A stretch of DNA of 6,510 nt from an uncultured Lachnospiraceae bacterium (GCA_910587105.1 CAJUMB010000094.1:1-6510); one strand, 5' to 3'; positions 1 to 6,510 are shown, counted from the stretch's first letter. Notes: generated by a model not told the origin, from the sequence alone. Made by a program: numbers and translations.

Positions 1-25
1 CTATTCCTTCCTCAATCCGCTCCAT
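1..25 (-). CDS. First eight codons of the next gene downstream of pglZ (possibly brxL)
   Basis: An ATG at 23-25 starts MERIEEGI and runs out of the window. A perfect AGGAGG-type ribosome binding site (TAGGAGGA, 32-39) lies 6 nt before it and shares the TAG stop codon of pglZ, so the two genes were built as a translationally linked pair 11 nt apart. In BREX type 1 loci the gene after pglZ is usually brxL, an ATPase/Lon-like protein. The position fits, but eight residues cannot identify the product. Whether the gene is intact is not visible here. Confidence 0.55.
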
Positions 26-31
26 ATGGCA

Positions 32-39
32 TCCTCCTA
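32..39 (-). promoter_or_regulatory. Ribosome binding site of the gene after pglZ
   Basis: The minus strand reads TAGGAGGA, where TAG is the pglZ stop. The core is 6 nt upstream of the ATG at 23-25. Its near-perfect match and overlap with the stop codon show that the downstream signal survives although pglZ itself is broken. Confidence 0.8.
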
Positions 40-1908
40 TCCGAAGAAATCAAAATCATCCACTGCCAGAGCAATGTCTATTTGAAATTCTTCCTGTGCT
101 TTTATCTCTCCACCTTCTTCAGCAATTACCAGATAATAAATTTCTTTGTTATCATATTTCAGCGACTTTAGCTTAAAACTGCACCGGAATGTGCGTTCCT
201 GTCCATTTTCACTGGTCTTATCCGCAATAATTTTCTGAACATCACTGATCTGTTTTCCTTTACCATCCGTAAAATATATCTGATAAACAGCCGCCGTTCT
301 GTTATCTCCCACTGCTTCCTTCTGATAAAAATTCAGTGAGAAAATCATATTGCTAATCTTATGTGTTGCAGAAAGCAGGCTTATTTCCACGGGTTTTGTA
401 TCGTATGCCTCCTTATTGCGCTGATATTCCTTGGATTGATTTCTCAAAAAATGATATTCTATCAGAGGAACACACAATTCCTGCAGGCTAATACCACCAT
501 GTACATAATTCAATCCGCCGCCATTCATTTTGATACGAACATTTTCCTTGGGGGCATATGCCTCAAAATCTGTATTTCCATCAAGGAATTTTACATATTG
601 TAAATATTCAGGCTTTGAATCCTTCATCATAATTGCATAACGCCTGCCATACTCTACGATACGATTTTTAAATTCCTCTTTATCTGCCTTGTCATCCTCA
701 TTCAAAGGGCTATATGTATATAGGAATCCATGATCTGCCGTAATCATGATGTTTGTCCCGCCAAAGTCACTCGTAATAATCCGCACAATGCTTTTTATTT
801 CTTCAATTGCATCATCGCAAGCGGGGAAAACAAGTGTGTCTGAAGTGTGACTGGCTTCATCAATTGTATCATGATAGATGTATACCACGTTTTTCGACTT
901 AACCCATGCGCTCCGCTCTGGTCTTTTTGCAGTTACCAGATCTGTATATTTTAACGCAACACTGTCTTCCCTATCAGTCTTTAATATCCTATCTCTATAA
1001 TAATTACTCTCTGTACTCTGTCCATCCGCAAACACCTCAACTACATTCCCTTGAAGCTCTACTGACAGCTTTTCATCCGGTAGTAATGCCGCCATTCCAA
1101 ATTTTGTAATAGTTGGAAAAATGCCTTGCATACTACTTAAATCTACCTGACTTTTTGTCTCCCTGCGCAGTTGATCCGCAAGATCAGCAGCAACTTCATA
1201 CCGCAAAGCATCTGAAATAATGACAAATACTCTATTATCCGCATTTTTTGCCTTACTCTTATAGAACTCTTCCTGTTGCGGAACTTCCAATATCTTCCCA
1301 TAACGCTCTATTTCTTCCGCACATACTTTTGACCAGTTTTCCCCCAGTTGCCCTAAAAACCAGTTTTTATATAAACCCTCTGCTTTTTCCATAACATGGC
1401 TGAAAAGGTCATGAAGTTTCTCATGATACGTTTTCAGGCTCCTGCCATAACTTCTATGAAACAAGCGGTAAAAAGTATCCATCTTGTAATATTCTGTGGT
1501 ATATTCTTTCCAGACTTTCACTGCCTGAACTGAATGGAAACCAGTCGTATGTTCTTTGAAAAAATCCTGCATATTTGCAACCTGCAAGATGCCCTCATAA
1601 AAGTCTTTCACTGCCTCATACCACACGCAAGTACGCCGCTTTTCCACCGTATCCTTGATTATATTTACATCTATAATGCTATCTGCAATTTCTGTCATCA
1701 GCTTTATTAAAATCAACTCATGAATACAGGGAAAGATTTCTGTATTGACAAGATCTGCTGCCTCCAGTTTTATAAAATGCTCAGGAAGTTTTAATTCCTC
1801 CTCAATTCTTATTACAATCTCACGCAACTGATCTGCATCCGCGCCATGCAGCCACTCCGATACAAAATCGTAACAATATGCCTGATGCGCCTCTGATAGA
1901 AAATCTTT

Positions 1909-1911
1909 CTA
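1909..1911 (-). other. In-frame amber stop in pglZ
   Basis: In the restored frame the codons read CTG TCA AAA TAG AAA GAT TTT, giving LSK-stop-KDFLSEAHQAYCYDF. The protein resumes without a gap after the stop, so this is a point mutation. TGG (Trp) or CAG (Gln) to TAG would be one-step origins; Trp is my guess from memory of the family around this site. The intact core genes in this window show no in-frame TAG, so codon reassignment is not indicated. Confidence 0.85.
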
Positions 1912-2008
1912 TTTTGACAGATATTCCGGCTGCATGGTACGGGTTGCGCCGGTTAATAAAATATGTGCTGCCAAATGTCCCAAATTCGGAGCATCTGCCA
2001 CATAGCCT

Positions 2009-2012
2009 GCGC
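2009..2012 (-). other. Frameshift site in pglZ
   Basis: On the minus strand the sequence is AAGGCGCAGGC. Upstream of it the reading frame gives AFWDMVQKA; downstream the homologous sequence continues as AGYVADAPNLG in the -1 frame. Removing one GC from the GCGC run restores a continuous reading, VQK-AGY, so a dinucleotide duplication is the simplest cause. A single-base deletion here would also fit. If not corrected, the frame stops at TAA 1953-1955. Confidence 0.8.
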
Positions 2013-2415
2013 CTTCTGTACCATATCCCAAAAGGCTTTATCCGCTCCATAGTCTGTAAAATCACAGTACAGCCTATTTGTCTCGGTATCTAATCCGGCG
2101 CAAATCACTCTCTTTATAATGGCATATGGTGTCACATCTACAATACCCGCCAATGCCCCCATAACAGCCATATCAAGCTGCCTTGGCACAGATGGAATAT
2201 TCTTCTGCTTTACAATCTTTTCTCTGCGAACAGCTGCTTTAAAAAACTTACGATACTCTTTCACTTGTTTCCTAAGTATTGCTGTCTGTGGAAGTCCCAT
2301 TTCATCCATCCAGTTTGAAATCAGATCAGCCCGATACTCCTCGCTGTATAGCCTGATATCCAAAAGCCAGTCATCCTCCGGTTTCTCATAGGATAAAGGA
2401 CAATAAACTACATAA

Positions 2416-2547
2416 TTACCTGTGGTGTCTTCCACTCCCAGCCATATTAGACAAAAATAATAACTTCTTTTTCAAAACTTCTCTGGAACCCAAATAAGCA
2501 TCTTTCAATAAATTATATTCCGGCTGATATTTTAAACTTTCTTCCAT
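2416..2547 (-). CDS. Short 43-codon frame with a strong ribosome binding site; probably the 5' stub of a lost gene
   Basis: I do not recognise this product. It starts at ATG 2545-2547 with the sequence MEESLKYQPEYNLLKDAYLG, continues through a lysine-rich stretch and stops at TAA 2416-2418. A GGAGGGG site at 2554-2560 lies 6 nt before the ATG, as good a start signal as those of the core genes. The last seven codons overlap the start of the recognisable pglZ sequence in another frame. The first ~30 residues look like the beginning of a soluble, charged protein, whereas the tail (AGSGRHHR) looks like out-of-frame pglZ. I infer the beginning of another gene joined by deletion or recombination to the interior of pglZ. 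A divergent or shifted true PglZ N-terminus is the alternative. No promoter is visible between it and the tuf terminator. Confidence 0.35.
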   Translation of the reverse strand: MEESLKYQPEYNLLKDAYLGSREVLKKKLLFLSNMAGSGRHHR

Positions 2548-2569
2548 GTAATACCCCTCCATTATTGCC

Positions 2570-2602
2570 AAAAAAAGGGCTTTCCAATTCACCGGAAAGC
2601 CC
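2570..2602 (-). terminator. Rho-independent terminator of the rpsG-fusA-tuf unit
   Basis: On the minus strand the perfect 9-bp stem GGGCTTTCC / GGAAAGCCC (2594-2602 and 2577-2585) encloses an 8-nt loop. Seven T (2570-2576) follow it directly. It begins 22 nt after the tuf stop codon. On the opposite strand the stem is not followed by a T-run, so it acts in one direction only, stopping str operon and tuf transcripts before the pglZ remnant. Confidence 0.94.
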
Positions 2603-2624
2603 TAAAATCTAATTTCTTACTCTA

Positions 2625-3818
2625 TTACTCAATAACAGTAGCCACACGGCCAGAACCAACAGTACGTCCACCCTCACGGATAGCGAATGTCAGACCCTGA
2701 TCCATAGCGATTGGGTGGATCAGCTCGATGGTCATCTCTACGTTATCACCAGGCATACACATTTCTACGTTCTCTGGAAGATTGCAGACACCTGTCACGT
2801 CAGTTGTTCTGAAATAGAACTGTGGTCTGTAGTTGTTGAAGAAAGGAGTATGACGTCCACCTTCATCTTTTGTCAATACATATACCTGAGCGGTAAATTT
2901 CGTATGGCATTGGATGCTGCCTGGTTTAGCCAACACCTGGCCTCTCTCGATCTCTGTTCTCTGGATACCACGAAGCAGAGCACCGATGTTATCACCAGCC
3001 TGTCCTTCATCCAGAAGTTTACGGAACATCTCGATACCAGTAACAACTGTTTTCTTTGTCTCTTCCTTGATACCAACGATTTCTACTTCTTCGCCTACAT
3101 GCAGTGTACCAGCTTCAACACGGCCAGTAGCAACAGTACCACGTCCTGTAATAGAGAATACGTCCTCTACAGGCATGATAAACGGCTTGTCTGTATCTCT
3201 CTGAGGATCTGGAATCCACTCGTCTACTGCTTTCATCAGTTCCAGAATCTTGTCGCCCCACTCGCTGCTGGGATCTTCCAGTGCTTTCAGAGCAGAACCC
3301 TGGATAATAGGTGTATCATCACCTGGGAACTCATATTCGCTCAACAGTTCACGGATTTCCATATCTACCAGTTCCAATAATTCTTCATCATCTACCATAT
3401 CGCATTTATTCATGAATACTACGATATAAGGTACACCTACCTGACGGGACAGAAGAATGTGCTCTTTTGTCTGAGCCATTACACCGTCAGTTGCAGCAAC
3501 TACCAGAATAGCACCGTCCATCTGGGCAGCACCGGTAATCATATTCTTTACATAGTCAGCATGCCCTGGGCAGTCCACGTGTGCGTAGTGACGCTGTTCT
3601 GTCTCATACTCTACATGGGCAGTGGAAATTGTGATTCCACGTTCTCTTTCTTCCGGAGCCTTATCAATATTTTCGAATGCTACAGCCTCACCAGTACCCA
3701 GTCTTGTGTTCAGGGTCTTTGTGATAGCGGCTGTCAGTGTGGTTTTACCATGGTCTACGTGGCCGATGGTACCAATATTACAATGCGGTTTCGTCCTCTC
3801 AAATTTAGATTTAGCCAT
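2625..3818 (-). CDS. tuf: Elongation factor Tu
   Basis: EF-Tu is the abundant cytoplasmic GTPase that carries aminoacyl-tRNA to the ribosomal A site; EF-Ts recycles it. From the ATG at 3816-3818 the protein is 397 residues, the usual length. All GTPase motifs are present: GHVDHGKT at 19-26, RGITIS at 60-65, DCPGH at 82-86 with catalytic His86, NKCD at 137-140 and SAL at 175-177. Domains II and III follow (GRGTVATGRVEAG, then NYRPQFYFRTTDVTG) and the protein ends GSGRVATVIE. A further in-frame ATG at 3846-3848 would add ten residues (MYVIKEDFFK) but would place the Shine-Dalgarno AAGGAGG inside the coding region, so I reject it. The gene is transcribed from the operon and from its own promoter in the gap upstream. 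It is closed by an intrinsic terminator 22 nt after the stop. Confidence 0.98.
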   Translation of the reverse strand: MAKSKFERTKPHCNIGTIGHVDHGKTTLTAAITKTLNTRLGTGEAVAFENIDKAPEERERGITISTAHVEYETEQRHYAHVDCPGHADYVKNMITGAAQMDGAILVVAATDGVMAQTKEHILLSRQVGVPYIVVFMNKCDMVDDEELLELVDMEIRELLSEYEFPGDDTPIIQGSALKALEDPSSEWGDKILELMKAVDEWIPDPQRDTDKPFIMPVEDVFSITGRGTVATGRVEAGTLHVGEEVEIVGIKEETKKTVVTGIEMFRKLLDEGQAGDNIGALLRGIQRTEIERGQVLAKPGSIQCHTKFTAQVYVLTKDEGGRHTPFFNNYRPQFYFRTTDVTGVCNLPENVEMCMPGDNVEMTIELIHPIAMDQGLTFAIREGGRTVGSGRVATVIE

Positions 3819-3940
3819 TTTAAAAAAGTCCTCCTTAATAACATACACGCCTCTTTGGGCAAAATCTGATTTCTCGTAACCCTGCTATTACTCATTATAT
3901 TGCATAATATGGGTATTTGCAAGGGAATTTTTTATTAACC
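3819..3940 (-). other. fusA-tuf intergenic region and tuf leader
   Basis: This 122-nt gap holds the tuf promoter, a leader of about 70 nt and the tuf ribosome binding site AAGGAGGAC at 3828-3836. I see no hairpin plus T-run that would stop transcription leaving fusA, so read-through into tuf is expected. The leader contains a weak possible stem (GGG and CCC around an AAATCAGATTT palindrome, 3857-3882), too poor to call a regulatory element. Confidence 0.7.
3894..3922 (-). promoter_or_regulatory. Sigma-A type promoter for tuf in the fusA-tuf gap
   Basis: Read on the minus strand, the -35 box is TTGCAA (3917-3922; consensus TTGACA). The spacer is exactly 17 nt and the -10 box is a perfect TATAAT (3894-3899). 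Transcription would start near 3887, giving a leader of about 70 nt before the tuf ATG. The -35 box lies only 18 nt after the fusA stop codon. This predicts a tuf-only transcript on top of read-through from the str operon, consistent with the very high demand for EF-Tu. Confidence 0.85.
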
Positions 3941-6058
3941 TTAATTGTCTTTCTTCGACAGTATTTTTTCCTGTACCGATTTTGGTACTGGTTCGTATTT
4001 TTCAAAGAACATGGAATAGTTACCACGTCCCTGTGTTCTGGAACGAAGATCTGTGGAGTAACCAAACATTTCTGACAATGGAACAAATCCGCGGATCATT
4101 TTACCCCCGCCAATATCATCCATTCCCTCGATGCGGCCGCGCCGTGAATTGATATCTCCGATTACATCGCCCATGTAATCTTCCGGTGTTGTAACTTCCA
4201 CACGCATAATGGGCTCAAGCAGAATCGGTGAAGATTTCTGCATTGCCTCTTTGAATGCCAGGGAACCTGCAATGTGGAATGCCATTTCTGAGGAGTCCAC
4301 CTCATGGTAGGAGCCGTCGTATACATTTGCGTATACACCCACTACCGGGAATCCACCCAGGATACCTGCCTTCATGGCTTCTTCGATACCCTCTCCCACT
4401 GCTGGGATGTACTCTTTCGGAATCGCACCGCCCACAACAGAAGATTCAAACTTATACAGTTCTTCGCCGTTGGCATCCATGGGCTCGAATTTCACTTTAC
4501 AGTGTCCATACTGACCACGTCCACCAGACTGTTTTGCGTACTTGCTGTCCACTTCTACCGGTTTGGTGATAGTTTCTTTATATGCCACCTGAGGAGCTCC
4601 TACATTTGCCTCGACTTTGAATTCACGAAGCAGTCTGTCCACAATAATTTCCAGATGAAGCTCGCCCATACCGGCAATAATCGTCTGGCCTGTCTCCGCA
4701 TTTGTATGAGCACGGAATGTGGGGTCTTCCTCTGCAAGCTTTGCAAGAGATTCTCCCAGTTTGCCCTGGCCTGCTTTTGTCTTGGGCTCAATAGCCAGCT
4801 CAATAACAGGTTCCGGGAATTCCATGGATTCCAGAATAACCGGATGCTGCTCGTCACAGATAGTATCGCCTGTGGTGGTGAGTTTGAATCCGATTGCAGC
4901 AGCAATATCACCGGAATATACTTTATCCAGTTCTTCCCTCTTATTTGCGTGCATCTGCAGGATACGTCCCACACGTTCTTTCTTGCCCTTTGTAGCATTT
5001 AACACATAAGAACCGGAATTCATTGTTCCCGAATATACACGGAAATATGCCAGTTTACCCACAAACGGGTCTGTCATAATCTTAAATGCCAGTGCTGAGA
5101 AGGGTTCGTCGTCTGAGGAATGTCTCTCAATGGGATTGCCGTCCATATCCTCGCCCTGGATAGAGGGGATATCGGTAGGTGACGGCATATACTCCAGAAC
5201 TGCATCTAACAGCTTCTGTACACCTTTATTCCTGTAAGCCGTACCGCAGCATACGGGAACAGCTGTACATTCACAAGTACCTCTGCGCAGAACTTCTTTT
5301 AATTTTTCCACAGAAGGTTCTTCACCCTCCAGGTATTCCAGCATCAGGTCATCGTCCAGCTCACAGATTTTTTCTACCAGTTCTGTGTGGTATTCATCTG
5401 CCTGGTCTTTCATATCTTCAGGAATATCTACAATAGAGATGTCCTCACCTTTCTCATCATTATAGATATAAGCCTGCATTTCAAATAAATCAATAATTCC
5501 TTTAAAATCATCTTCGCTTCCGATGGGCAGCTGAATGCAGATAGCATTTTTGCCCAGTCTGTTGCGGATCTGATCTACTGCATTGTAAAAATCCGCACCC
5601 AGTATATCCATTTTGTTGATAAATGCCATACGGGGCACATTATAAGTGTCAGCCTGACGCCAAACATTCTCAGACTGAGGTTCAACGCCTCCTTTTGCAC
5701 AGAAGACACCCACAGCTCCATCCAATACGCGCAGAGACCGTTCAACTTCCACCGTAAAGTCTACGTGGCCTGGCGTATCAATAATATTGATACGGTGCTC
5801 CAGGGCGCCCTTTTTCGCTTTACAGTGTTCCTGCAAGGTCCAGTGGCAGGTGGTAGCGGCGGAAGTAATTGTGATACCTCTTTCCTGTTCCTGCTCCATC
5901 CAGTCCATGGTGGCAGTTCCTTCGTGTGTATCTCCAATCTTATAGTTAACACCGGTATAATAAAGGATACGTTCTGTAAGAGTTGTCTTACCCGCATCAA
6001 TATGAGCCATAATACCAATGTTTCTGGTTCTCTCTAATGGATATTCTCTTCCAGCCAA
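3941..6058 (-). CDS. fusA: Elongation factor G (translocase GTPase)
   Basis: EF-G is the cytoplasmic GTPase that moves tRNAs and mRNA through the ribosome, and it helps recycle ribosomes with RRF. The frame encodes 705 residues, close to the family norm. G-domain motifs are intact: P-loop AHIDAGKT at residues 18-25, RGITIT at 60-65 (switch I), DTPGH at 94-98 with the catalytic His98, and NKMD at 148-151. Domain II follows (DDEPFSALAFKIMTDPFVG). The domain IV region has GGRGQYGHCKVKFEP and the C-terminal domain has GRGNYSMFFEKYE. The start is TTG at 6056-6058, because no ATG lies in frame upstream and a strong TAGGAGGAAGG sits 8 nt before it. A loop between TCHW (70-73) and HRINI (88-92) is about 11 residues longer than my recollection of the Bacillus protein. 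The gene lies between rpsG and tuf and is co-transcribed with rpsG. Confidence 0.98.
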   Translation of the reverse strand: MAGREYPLERTRNIGIMAHIDAGKTTLTERILYYTGVNYKIGDTHEGTATMDWMEQEQERGITITSAATTCHWTLQEHCKAKKGALEHRINIIDTPGHVDFTVEVERSLRVLDGAVGVFCAKGGVEPQSENVWRQADTYNVPRMAFINKMDILGADFYNAVDQIRNRLGKNAICIQLPIGSEDDFKGIIDLFEMQAYIYNDEKGEDISIVDIPEDMKDQADEYHTELVEKICELDDDLMLEYLEGEEPSVEKLKEVLRRGTCECTAVPVCCGTAYRNKGVQKLLDAVLEYMPSPTDIPSIQGEDMDGNPIERHSSDDEPFSALAFKIMTDPFVGKLAYFRVYSGTMNSGSYVLNATKGKKERVGRILQMHANKREELDKVYSGDIAAAIGFKLTTTGDTICDEQHPVILESMEFPEPVIELAIEPKTKAGQGKLGESLAKLAEEDPTFRAHTNAETGQTIIAGMGELHLEIIVDRLLREFKVEANVGAPQVAYKETITKPVEVDSKYAKQSGGRGQYGHCKVKFEPMDANGEELYKFESSVVGGAIPKEYIPAVGEGIEEAMKAGILGGFPVVGVYANVYDGSYHEVDSSEMAFHIAGSLAFKEAMQKSSPILLEPIMRVEVTTPEDYMGDVIGDINSRRGRIEGMDDIGGGKMIRGFVPLSEMFGYSTDLRSRTQGRGNYSMFFEKYEPVPKSVQEKILSKKDN

Positions 6059-6061
6059 TGG

Positions 6062-6073
6062 TCCTTCCTCCTA
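6062..6073 (-). promoter_or_regulatory. fusA ribosome binding site that fixes a TTG start
   Basis: On the minus strand the bases read TAGGAGGAAGGA, an extended match to the 16S rRNA anti-Shine-Dalgarno. The AGGAGG core is at 6067-6072, with 8 nt to the TTG at 6056-6058. The first three bases are also the rpsG stop codon, so termination of S7 translation and initiation of EF-G translation share the same bases. The strength of this site offsets the weaker TTG start codon. Confidence 0.85.
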
Positions 6074-6510
6074 GAATCTATAATGCGCAAACGCCCTATT
6101 GGCTTCTGCCATCTTATGCATATCTTCTTTTCTCTTAACCGATGCCCCTGTATTGTTCATGGCATCCAACAGCTCATTCGCCAGTCTTTCTTCCATCCTC
6201 TTTTCCCCTCTTTTACGGGAAAACTGAGTCAGCCAGCGAAGAGCCAGCGCCTGACGTCTTTCCGGACGCACTTCGATAGGTACCTGATAAGTGGCACCAC
6301 CGATACGTCTAGCTTTTACTTCCAATGCAGGCATAATATTATTCATTGCCTCTTCAAATACTTCCAAAGCAGGCTTTCCTGCCTTTTCTTCAATTCTGGC
6401 AAACGCTCCGTATACAATTTTCTGGGCAACTCCCTTTTTACCGTCCAACATGATATTGTTGATCAGCTTGGTCACTACCTTGTTATTGTACAACGGATCT
6501 GCCAGCACGT
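6071..6510 (-). CDS. rpsG: 30S ribosomal protein S7, 5' end cut by the window edge
   Basis: S7 is a primary assembly protein of the 30S subunit. It binds the 3' domain of 16S rRNA and organises the head near the E site. The visible part begins at the window edge with VLADPLYNNKVV and ends AEANRAFAHYRF with a TAG stop at 6071-6073. The stretches LINNIMLDGKKG, GGATYQVPIEVRPERR and ALRWL are characteristic S7 signatures. About 146 residues are present. The family is usually about 156 residues long, so roughly ten N-terminal residues (typically MPRKGH...) lie outside. The GTG at 6506-6508 is an internal valine, not the start. The gene is followed 12 nt later by fusA, and its stop codon overlaps the fusA ribosome binding site. 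This is the usual str operon order and implies coupled translation. No lesion is seen. Confidence 0.97.
   Translation of the reverse strand, partial: VLADPLYNNKVVTKLINNIMLDGKKGVAQKIVYGAFARIEEKAGKPALEVFEEAMNNIMPALEVKARRIGGATYQVPIEVRPERRQALALRWLTQFSRKRGEKRMEERLANELLDAMNNTGASVKRKEDMHKMAEANRAFAHYRF

Larger units (their letters stand above)
37..2435 (-). pseudogene. pglZ: Broken PglZ (BREX type 1 alkaline-phosphatase-fold protein)
   Basis: PglZ is a core protein of BREX phage-defence systems, with a predicted alkaline-phosphatase-superfamily metal-dependent domain. Joining three stretches by eye gives about 800 continuous codons. Stretch one is 2435 to about 2010 (VVYCPLSYEKPEDDWLLDIRLYSEEYRAD, shortened here: the WLLDI-LYSEE region is typical of the type 1 PglZ N-terminal part). 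Stretch two is 2010-1912, in a different frame (AGYVADAPNLGHLAAHILLT). Stretch three is 1908-37, in the same frame as the second but after an amber codon. The phosphatase core is intact: VFVIISDALRYE (about 1230-1195) with its metal-ligand Asp, YIYHDTIDEASH (about 875-840), ITADHGFLY (about 745-718) and YVHGGISLQE (about 507-478). Lesions are a missing N-terminal part (typically ending just before the VEDTTGNY segment), a frameshift at 2009-2012 and TAG at 1909-1911. Neither the GTG at 2435 nor the TTG at 1827 has a convincing ribosome binding site. Sequencing error could explain the small lesions but not the lost 5' end. Confidence 0.87.

Noticed and set aside
1953..2015. Programmed ribosomal frameshift joining the two pglZ frames
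   Set aside because: No slippery heptamer or downstream stem is visible at GCGC, and an amber codon further on would still stop the protein.
1820..2065. An 81-codon minus-strand frame across the pglZ frameshift
   Set aside because: Neither the frame of the PglZ sequence before nor after the break; rich in Arg and Cys with no family resemblance, so a shadow of the pseudogene.
1..2560. Insertion sequence, transposase, attachment site or CRISPR repeats linked to the BREX remnant
   Set aside because: No direct or terminal inverted repeats, tRNA gene or transposase sequence could be seen in the window.
2562..2590. Promoter for the pglZ region formed by TTGGAA and AATAAT within the tuf terminator
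   Set aside because: Spacer is only about 15 nt, the boxes are poor, and the transcript start would fall in the ribosome binding site.
2715..3380. Long plus-strand frames opposite tuf, fusA and pglZ (for example 2715-3380, 4304-5002 and 906-1109)
   Set aside because: They lie antisense to well-established genes, lack ribosome binding sites and have no recognisable domains; typical by-products of codon bias.
3816..3848. Longer tuf start at the upstream in-frame ATG (3846-3848)
   Set aside because: It would put the Shine-Dalgarno AAGGAGGAC inside the coding sequence and add ten residues not found in EF-Tu.
3857..3882. Hairpin in the tuf leader around the AAATCAGATTT palindrome
   Set aside because: Three outer pairs and a weak A/T stem with uneven loops; no T-run and no match to a known leader element.

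Overview
The window reads almost entirely on the minus strand. It carries the end of a core translation operon followed by a decayed phage-defence gene. In transcription order (high to low coordinates) it holds the 3' part of rpsG (ribosomal protein S7), complete fusA (EF-G), complete tuf (EF-Tu), a strong intrinsic terminator, a broken pglZ of the BREX type 1 kind, and the first eight codons of another gene that runs off the window. The rpsG-fusA-tuf order is the classical str operon. The EF-G sequence (MAGREYPLER start, NKMDILGADF around G4, and a longer loop before DTPGH) looks to me like the Lachnospiraceae (Blautia/Dorea-like Clostridia). That assignment is from memory of the family and was not searched.

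Translation block, 2570-6510. rpsG and fusA are 12 nt apart, and the rpsG stop overlaps the fusA Shine-Dalgarno. fusA starts with TTG. A 122-nt gap separates fusA from tuf. It has no terminator but holds a near-consensus sigma-A promoter (TTGCAA, 17 nt, TATAAT), so tuf can be read both from the operon and from its own promoter. A perfect 9-bp GC-containing hairpin followed by seven T ends the block just after tuf.

Defence remnant, 1-2560. Directly after the terminator is a strong ribosome binding site and an ATG opening a 43-codon frame I do not recognise. It runs into the body of a PglZ-type alkaline-phosphatase-fold gene. Three lesions break that gene: the N-terminal part is missing or replaced, there is a frameshift at a GCGC run (2009-2012), and there is an in-frame amber codon (1909-1911). 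When the frames are joined by eye, the protein reads continuously for about 800 codons and keeps the ISDALRYE, ADHGF and HGG motifs of the phosphatase domain. The next gene, 11 nt downstream with a good ribosome binding site, sits where brxL usually follows pglZ in BREX type 1 loci. Its eight visible codons cannot prove this.

The main point for a second look is a BREX gene at the end of the str operon with a chimeric-looking 5' end and only two further lesions. This suggests a defence island inserted behind tuf that has since been partly deleted and is decaying. Sequencing error is the alternative for the small lesions. No RNA gene, CRISPR array, insertion sequence or inverted repeat of a transposon was seen, and no stretch over 300 bases lacks a gene.
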